Assembly (NCBI GenBank): GCA_903910585.1
Contig: CAIWAH010000199.1
Coordinates: 1 to 40,254, forward strand
Reading direction: 5' to 3'
DNA from: an uncultured Verrucomicrobiota bacterium
Lineage (GTDB): Bacteria; Verrucomicrobiota; Verrucomicrobiia; Limisphaerales; UBA9464
Length of the DNA stretch: 40,254 nt
The notes beneath the pieces are model-generated. The model saw only the letters and a program-made list of their open reading frames with translations, searched no databases and was not told where the DNA came from. The position numbers and the translations under genes are program-made. Every line of letters starts with the position of its first letter. Positions within the stretch are counted from its first letter, which is position 1. Positions 25,588 through 32,200 of this stretch are shown one piece after another.

Positions 25588-27045
25588 ATGGAAATCAAAC
25601 TGCCCGTATCCGAACTCAAGTCCGTCCTGCCCGTGCTCGCGAAGGTGCTCAACCGCCATTCGTCGCTGCCGGTGCTCCAGCATGTCCACCTTCAGCGCTC
25701 CGCCGAAGGTGTCGTGCAGCTCCAGGTCACGAACCTGGATGCGTTTGCGGCCTGTCGCCTCGCCACCGTCCAGCCGGGGGAACCGGTGGCCGTGCTGATC
25801 CCGTTTGAGCGTCTGGCCAAGACGGTCAAGGGATGCAGTCCAACCGACTCGCTGACCCTGCTGGGCGACGAGTTCAACCTGACGCTCCGCCACACCCTCG
25901 CCGGGCGGCCGGTGGATCAGCCCCTGATCCCGCTCAGCCTGTTTGAGTGGCCCATCGAACCCAAGATAGAGGCTCCGGCAGTCATGCTGGATGAATCGAT
26001 CAAGGAAGGTATCCAACGGGCCTTTGCCTGCTGCTCCAGCGACTCCACCCGCGCCGCCCTTCAAGGTGCGTGGCTGGATGTCTCCGATCCCCAGGCGCAC
26101 TACGTCATGGGCACCGATGGCCGGCATCTGTTCAGCGCCAACTCCTTCCGGCTCGACCTGAAGGAGCCGGTGTTCCTCCCGCATCACGCGTTCCTTGAAC
26201 GCCCGGAGTTCCGGCAGGACGGTCCGTGGTCGTTGGCCATCCAGCCGGGTGACAAGGACGACGGCTGGCTGCAGCTCCGGTCGAACCGGTGGACCTTCAC
26301 CGTCAAACGCCAGGACCACACGATGCCGAACTGGCGTCAGGTGGTTCCGGCGTCACACACGGCCACGGTGCGTCTGGGAGAGAAGGCCACCGCGCTCCTG
26401 CTGGACGTGTTGCCCAAGCTGCCGGGCAAGGACGATCCACATCAGCCCGTCCGGCTGGATCTCGTGGACCGTTGCCTGCTGGTGACGGCGGGGGACCAGT
26501 CCACGCCCCAGGACACCACGTTTCCGGTCGAGGATGCCGTGGTCACGGGCGACAACCTGACCATCACCGTGAATCGGACCCACGCGCTGAAGGCGCTGAA
26601 GTGGGGGCTCACGGAGCTGGCCTTGATCGACGGCCTGAGTCCGCTCGTGTTCTCGGCCCCTGGTCGCCGCTTGGTGGCCATGCCGAGGCGCACTGAAATA
26701 AACGAGCCGGTCAGTGGATCGGATACCCAAGTCACCCCTGAACCCATCCCTGAATCCGTCAACGAAAACACCATGCCCACCAACACCCAACCCACGGCCG
26801 AAGAAACCCCGGAACCCCAACCCGTCAACCGTCTGGCCGCCGTGCCGGAAGCACCAACCAAGCCCACGATCCGTTCGGTCATCGAACAGATCGACGGCCT
26901 TCGTGACTCGCTGCGTTCGACCATCCGCCAGTGCGGCGACGTGGTGGACGCCCTGCGCGTCGTCGAGAAGGACCGCAAGACCACCGACAAGGAGGTCGAA
27001 GTCGTCCGCGAGAAGCTCCGCGCCCTGCAAAGCGTGAGCCTCTGA
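25588..27045 (+). CDS. Sliding clamp (DNA polymerase III beta-like) with C-terminal helical extension
   Basis: 485 aa; normal DnaN is about 370. The first about 375 residues show three clamp-like domains: MEIKLPVSELKSVLPVLAKV at the start, ALQGAWLDVSDPQAHYVMGT-D-G-R-H-L (the clamp 'VATDGHRL' position) in the middle, and the third ending in SPLVFSAPGRRLVAMPRR, where DnaN has its 'PVMPMRL' terminus. After a Pro/Thr/Glu-rich linker (about 385-430) comes a helical tail (IEQIDGLRDSLRSTIRQCGD, VVEKDRKTTDKEVEVVREKL) likely to form a coiled coil. It would hold a polymerase or ligase on DNA; because it is not the chromosomal copy it probably serves the mobile element. ACGAAAGGAATCCC before the ATG is a good ribosome site. 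Confidence 0.88.
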   Translation: MEIKLPVSELKSVLPVLAKVLNRHSSLPVLQHVHLQRSAEGVVQLQVTNLDAFAACRLATVQPGEPVAVLIPFERLAKTVKGCSPTDSLTLLGDEFNLTLRHTLAGRPVDQPLIPLSLFEWPIEPKIEAPAVMLDESIKEGIQRAFACCSSDSTRAALQGAWLDVSDPQAHYVMGTDGRHLFSANSFRLDLKEPVFLPHHAFLERPEFRQDGPWSLAIQPGDKDDGWLQLRSNRWTFTVKRQDHTMPNWRQVVPASHTATVRLGEKATALLLDVLPKLPGKDDPHQPVRLDLVDRCLLVTAGDQSTPQDTTFPVEDAVVTGDNLTITVNRTHALKALKWGLTELALIDGLSPLVFSAPGRRLVAMPRRTEINEPVSGSDTQVTPEPIPESVNENTMPTNTQPTAEETPEPQPVNRLAAVPEAPTKPTIRSVIEQIDGLRDSLRSTIRQCGDVVDALRVVEKDRKTTDKEVEVVREKLRALQSVSL

Positions 27046-27066
27046 ACGTCCTCCTACCGCAACCTC

Positions 27067-27100
27067 GGGGGTGCATCGTTCATTCGGTGCACCCCCTTTC
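27067..27100 (+). terminator. Hairpin after sliding-clamp gene
   Basis: A perfect 9-bp stem GGGGGTGCA/TGCACCCCC (27067-27075 with 27088-27096) is followed by TTTCCTTT. The 52-aa gene's GGAGG site begins only a few bases later. Confidence 0.7.
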
Positions 27101-27114
27101 CTTTGGAGGTCCTG

Positions 27115-27273
27115 ATGAAGCCCCAGCTCATCCTTTACGCCATCGGCGGCATCTTCGTGCTGCTCGTGGTTTACACGCTCCGCGACTACGTGCTCATCGG
27201 CCTGATCAGTGCCGGAGCCGTTTACCTCTACAAGCTGATCACCGAATCCAACGACCGGAACGACCGGCGTTGA
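27115..27273 (+). CDS. Small two-helix membrane protein
   Basis: 52 aa. Two hydrophobic stretches, LILYAIGGIFVLLVVYTL (about 4-21) and VLIGLISAGAVYLYKLI (about 26-42), joined by RDY, and a polar tail ESNDRNDRR. The ATG is 6-7 bases after GGAGG (27104-27108), the best Shine-Dalgarno in this block, which makes a real gene likely despite its size. It sits between the clamp and DUF932 genes. Function unknown; small hairpin membrane proteins on mobile elements include toxins, holin-like and exclusion proteins, but nothing here selects one. Confidence 0.65.
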   Translation: MKPQLILYAIGGIFVLLVVYTLRDYVLIGLISAGAVYLYKLITESNDRNDRR

Positions 27274-27328
27274 ATCGTCCCCTCAACCCCTCACCAAACT
27301 TCACTGAAACCGCAACGAAAGGAAATCC

Positions 27329-28312
27329 ATGCACAACCTCATGATCCTGAATGGCCAGGCGTCGATGTTCTACATCGACGAAACGCCGTGGCACGGCCTG
27401 GGCACTCGACTCAACGGGCCGGCAACGGCGAAGGAAGCCATCCAAGCGGCCAACCTCGACTGGCAGGTCAGCAAGACGCCGGTATTCACCACGGTCAACG
27501 GCCAGCGCCTCGTGGTGCCCGACACGTTCGCCATAGTGCGCAACGATCCCCTCGACAGCCCCGTGCTGGGAGTGGTGAGCAAGGACTACACGCCCCTGCA
27601 AAACACGGAGGCCTTCGGGTTCTTCGATCCCATCGTCGGCGAGAACGCCGCCATCTACCACACGGCCGGTTCGCTTGGTCAGGGTGAACGCATCTGGCTG
27701 CTGGCCAAGCTGCCCGGACAACTCCGCGTGATCGGCGACGACGTGGCCGACAAATACCTGCTGCTGGCCAATAGCCACGACGGCAAGGGCAGCGTGCAGA
27801 TCAAGTTCACGAGCGTTCGGGTGGTCTGCCAGAACACGCTGACGCTGGCGCTCGGTGGCGGTGAATCCTTCCGCCTGGTCCACACGCCGGACGTGAAGCA
27901 CCGGTTGAAGGCCGCCGGTCAACTGCTCGCCCAGATCCGAACCCGCTACGACACCATGGAAGAAGCCCTGCAAGCCATGGCCCGCGTGCAGGTCAACGCC
28001 AGCCGGCTCACGGAATACCTGACCGACGTGTTCCAGCCCTCTGATCCGTCCGACGATGCCGCCCTGATCCGAGCCGAAAGGAATCGGGATTGGGCCGAGC
28101 ACTTCTTCGACGAGGGCAGAGGGAACCGTCTTCCTGGTGTCCGTGGCACTCTCTGGGCCGCCTTCAACGGCGTCACGGAACTGCTGGACCACCGGAAGAC
28201 CCGGCAATCCCCGCACCAACGGCTGACCTCCCTGTGGTTCGGCGACAACTACCGGCTCAAGGCCCGGGCGTTCGGGCTGGCGCAGGAGAAAATGGAGGCG
28301 TGGTTGAACTGA
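27329..28312 (+). CDS. DUF932 (phage/plasmid-like TIGR03299) protein
   Basis: 327 aa. The family features are present: MFYIDETPWHGLGTRLNGPA near the start, TVNGQRLVVPDTFAIVRNDP, LGVVSKDYTPLQNTEAFGFF, HTAGSLGQGERIWLLAKLPG and SVRVVCQNTLTLALGGG. DUF932 proteins are about 320-400 aa, carried by phages and plasmids, with unknown biochemical role; links to replication or recombination modules are recurrent. A ribosome site AACGAAAGGAAATCC precedes the ATG, nearly identical to that of the clamp gene, so the two are probably expressed alike. It is the last gene of the recombination/replication module. Confidence 0.92.
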   Translation: MHNLMILNGQASMFYIDETPWHGLGTRLNGPATAKEAIQAANLDWQVSKTPVFTTVNGQRLVVPDTFAIVRNDPLDSPVLGVVSKDYTPLQNTEAFGFFDPIVGENAAIYHTAGSLGQGERIWLLAKLPGQLRVIGDDVADKYLLLANSHDGKGSVQIKFTSVRVVCQNTLTLALGGGESFRLVHTPDVKHRLKAAGQLLAQIRTRYDTMEEALQAMARVQVNASRLTEYLTDVFQPSDPSDDAALIRAERNRDWAEHFFDEGRGNRLPGVRGTLWAAFNGVTELLDHRKTRQSPHQRLTSLWFGDNYRLKARAFGLAQEKMEAWLN

Positions 28313-28619
28313 CTTGGTTTCATTGTCCCCGGGTTGATCCCTCTCTCTGACTTCTAGTTGGAGAGGGGGATTGATCTGGGGCCTCGGGCTGGAGATGGAT
28401 CTTTTTGTTTAGCTGGGAGGCGCTTGGGCGCGCGAACTTCCCGCTCACCAGCCAGTGCTCCACCGCCTGCCGTTTGAAGGCTTCGTCATTCCGCTGAACT
28501 GGGGGCTTTGCCATTTCGTTCATCCGTGTGCTTTCCACTTCACCCACTCAAACGGCACCTGTCCACCAAACCGGAGCAAGGGCGCTGGCGCGGAACATCC
28601 GGCAATCGTGCGTGGCGCC
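28313..28619. other. Module end: hairpin and insertion-sequence debris
   Basis: A hairpin CCCTCTC/GAGAGGG (28339-28345 with 28361-28367, wider GATC...GATC pairing) without T run lies about 25 bp after the DUF932 stop and may end that transcript. The remainder contains the IS3 orfA fragment. Confidence 0.45.
28440..28523 (-). pseudogene. IS3-family orfA (transposase HTH) fragment
   Basis: Read on the minus strand from ATG 28523: MNEMAKPPVQRNDEAFKRQA, then VEHWLVSGKFARPSASQLN. The 'E-x-F-K-R-Q-A-V-E-x-W-x-x-S-G-K' segment is the start of the transposase HTH in IS3 OrfA. The helix-turn-helix is broken off before the LGI/W motif and no orfB follows, so this is a remnant. Confidence 0.5.
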
Positions 28620-29240
28620 TTATTTGCGGCGGGTGAGCCAATAAACTGCCGCCAGCCCGGTGCCGAGCAGCGCCCACGTTTGGGGTTCTGGCACGGGCAC
28701 GAAGCCCAGGATGTCAAAACGGATGGAGCCTCCCGAGGCGACGAGAAATTCCAAGTTTACTTCTTGGCCCGCATAACGAGAGACATCAGCGATCGGGGTG
28801 GCGATGGTATCGCCCACTCGTTCACCATTGATAAACATTTGAGCGTGGCCGGTCCCAAAGATCCACAGCCCCGCCGCGTCGGCCGGGATGGTGCCGGTCT
28901 GGTTTAGGCGGATTTCGGGAGCCGGCGGCGTTGGTGAATGCAGTTCCAAGTAGGCAAGTCCCAGACGCGTTAGCTCGTCTCCAGGTGAATGTTGCACCAG
29001 ACTTACGGAGGGGGCGCCTCCTCCCAGATTGAAGGGGGACCATGTGGTGGAGGTTAGCGGCTCACCGCCCACCGTAATGTTCCATCCCGGGATGATTTGG
29101 GCAGCGTTGCCCGCGAGTGGACCGCCCGGGTAAATTGGAGTCAGAGGCCCGGTCAGGTCTGGCTCGTCGAAGGTCAGGTTGACAAACTCCCCGCCTATGG
29201 CGGGCAGCGTGACGAGCAGGAGCAGCAGCGTTCGTTTCAT
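28620..29240 (-). CDS. PEP-CTERM sorted exported protein
   Basis: 206 aa. Signal peptide MKRTLLLLLVTLPAIGG, a beta-rich body (FVNLTFDEPDLTGPLTPIYP ... PGWNITVGG) and the C-terminal sorting signal VPEPQTWALLGTGLAAVYWL followed by TRRK: PEP motif, hydrophobic helix, basic end. Such proteins are processed by an exosortase (EpsH/XrtA-type) and often end up in extracellular matrix; the exosortase is not in this window. It lies 4 bp downstream of the 1909-aa secreted protein on the same strand and may be cotranscribed with it. Confidence 0.9.
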   Translation of the reverse strand: MKRTLLLLLVTLPAIGGEFVNLTFDEPDLTGPLTPIYPGGPLAGNAAQIIPGWNITVGGEPLTSTTWSPFNLGGGAPSVSLVQHSPGDELTRLGLAYLELHSPTPPAPEIRLNQTGTIPADAAGLWIFGTGHAQMFINGERVGDTIATPIADVSRYAGQEVNLEFLVASGGSIRFDILGFVPVPEPQTWALLGTGLAAVYWLTRRK

Positions 29241-29244
29241 GGAA

Positions 29245-32200
29245 TTACGGGAGGGTGACTTCGGTGGAGGAGAATGTGCCCAAGGAAGTGTTGGTGTAGC
29301 TGCCGGAGCCCGTTGTCTTCAAGGACAGGGACTTGATCAGGTAGGCATGGGTGCCATTGCTAGGTGAACTGTGAGTCCAGCCGGTCGAACCTGCGCCCAC
29401 GTCGGTCAACCACGTCCAATTCGGGCTGTTGGTCGAACTGGCGTGGAAAATCCGGTAACCGTGCGTCGCCGCGGATTGGGCGGGCCAACTGAGCACGACA
29501 TTGGGACTGGCTTTTGTAAGGGTCAGTGAACTCACTGGGGACAGTGGATGTTCACGCACAAATGGATCGCCTAACAGAGCGGCATACCGGCAGGAATTGT
29601 CGGCGTGATAGGCAAAAGCATCTTGCAGAGTGGCTGCATAGTGAGCGCCGAGATGCAGCCGGTCCAAATGAACGCCTGCATGAAGAAGCGACGAAACTAG
29701 CACCGAATTGGTCATGCCTAGGATTACCCGTAGTGGATCCGAATCCCAGTGAAACCATTCCCCAAAGTATGAGCCGTAGTGCAGTTGAAACATGCCGCGT
29801 GGGTTATCATTCGTCTGTTCATTCGCAATTTGTGACGACAAATGTCTTCGAGGCTCTACTTGACCGCTCCCGAATACGGTGAAATGGCCGTAGTCCCCGT
29901 GAATGCTCCACAGGTAGTTGGCGCTAGCCAGGAAGATGTCATCGTCGAATCGGTTCACGTTGGTCTGCCAGCCGCCCCACAGGTGGGAACTGAGGCGCTG
30001 CGTCAAAGGCACGAGCCCGTAAAAGTTGCCATCAGCCAGCCAAGCCTGGAAGTCGTCCTGCACTGGAATCTGGGCCCGCCGCCAGCGCTTCACCTTGTCG
30101 AAATAAAGCTTCAGCAAACGGATCTCGGTGTCGTCACGGTTATCGTTGATGATCTCCGTGGACGCCTTGAACGGTGCCATGAGCCTGAAATCTATCCGCC
30201 CTACGCTCATTTCAAGGCGTCCGGGCGAGCCGTCGGCTTCCAAGGGCAGCATGTTCTGGTCCCAGCGGCCGTCATTGGGGCGGTTGTAATTGATGATGTT
30301 GGGTGGGCTGTCCCCAAGGTCCAGGGCATCCGTCCATGTGCCCGTATGGTCGCCATACAACGCATCAGCCGGCCAAGCCCCGGTGTTGTCGTCGTGGGAG
30401 TAGCTGCCCTGTCCGGAATACGGAATGGTCACATGACCGATGAGGAAAACGACATTGGTGGCATTGGTGTCCAAGTTGTAGATGGACTGGAGGTAGGACT
30501 TGACCACGGCAGCGTTTGCCTTGTTGGTCGTGAGCGCGCTGCTGGTTCCATTCGTGTAGGCATACTTTTGGGCAGCGGTAAGCGGCACCGCGTAGCTCAA
30601 ATCACTGTGCCGGGGCGCATTGGTGGCCACGACCAGCCAGCCGTCGGCTACCAGGTCGCGCTTGAAGGATTCGAGTTCATTGGCGATGGCATTGGACACG
30701 GTGTTGTCCACGAGCAGGATCGCCCGGCCGCGAGTGTTGATCGGGGCGCCATTCCAGGCCGCAAAGGTCGTGGTGGGCGTAAGGCCGGGACGATGGACGC
30801 GATACTCGAAGTATTTGCCCGCACGGATGCCGTTGGTGCCGCTGCTGACCAGCGGGTCCAGGGCCGTGTGATTGGTGATGTTGCCCACGAGTTCCCAAGC
30901 TCCGGCGGGCAGTTCCCGGCGCTCCACCTTGTAGTTGCCGGGCACTTGGATGGGGTCGCCCTGCCAAGCCCGGTCCCAGGTCAGCGTCAGTCCGTTGGCA
31001 ACCGCTTCAGCTGAAAAGTGGTGCTCCTGTTTGAACTCCGGGAGATGGAGTCGCGCCCATAACGGGGAGCTGCTTAGTCGTCCGTTGAAGCTCTCCAGCT
31101 TGTCAATCCAGCCCTTGGCCCGAAGAGCGCCAGCGGCAGTGGAGCCCAAGGTCAGGTGCGTTGCGGAAGGGGTTACGGTGACACCACCGCCTTCAGCCAA
31201 TCCAGGAAGGGTGTCGTAACGGACTCCGTTGATCACCGTCCAAACCGCGCCTCGCGTCCATTCCAACTCGATCCGGTAGCCCCGGCGATGCCCAAGGTTT
31301 TGGCCGTCGTCGCGGGGCAGGAGTCCCAGATACGCCAAGCGGCTGCCACCGCCGGTCTTCGGCACCCGCAGGGTTAGGGCTCGGCCATCGGCCGTAACAC
31401 TGAACTGCCACTCACTCGCCTCGAACAGACGACATTCGCTGCCAGGCGTGTCAGTCGCGTAACCCAGATACCATTCCGGCACGTAGGTGAACCGCATCGC
31501 GCCGTGCTGAAGGGCAAAGGTGCTGGCCACCGGATAACTGGCTACAGAGCCGCTGACTCCCGTGAAGTAGGCGGCCTGGCCATCGAACAGCGGAGCCAAG
31601 GTGGGGGCGGCGGTCGGGAGGGCTTGGCCGTCGTCACTTCCGCCGCCGGCAATTTCGAAATTCCATTCGCGCAGTCGCTTTCCGGAACCCGAATTGCTCA
31701 TCGGATCGGTGCCTTCAACAAACTCCATGTCGTCGTAGATGCCATCCGTATCAGGATCGTAAAGGAGAGGGTTGCTGCCAAATCGGCGTTCCTGCCCGTC
31801 ATTCAGGTCGTCTCCGCCGTTATACCAAACCCCATTGTAAAGGTAGCGGTCCGAATCGGAGTCATTCCAATTGGTTTCGTCGGTCGCCGCGGGCGGAGTC
31901 GTGGTGTCCCAGCCATCGCTGTCCGGATCTTCCTCCCAGTCGTAAAGGGTGTCGCCGTCAGCGTCGCCCGTGCCCACCGGGTAGTGGAAGCCGATGTTGA
32001 CCTGGTTGGCACCGCCCTGGCCGGTGTTCTCCTGCCCTTCGCGCGTCGCGGTGGCCTGGGTGGCAAAGTGGAACAGCCCGGCGGCGGTCACCGTCTGGCT
32101 GCCTGCGTCCACCAGTTGACCCAAACTTCCTGCGGTTGTGGTCTTCGCCGGATAGCAGAATCGCCCGTCCGGACCGGTTTGCCAGCCGAGCGCGGGATTC

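Noticed and set aside
24675..25808. 377-codon plus-strand frame overlapping the ligase
   Set aside because: Arg/Pro-rich shadow of the WGR-ligase gene in another frame.
28339..28367. Classical terminator after DUF932
   Set aside because: The stem is good, but no T run follows on either strand, so it is mentioned only within the region entry.
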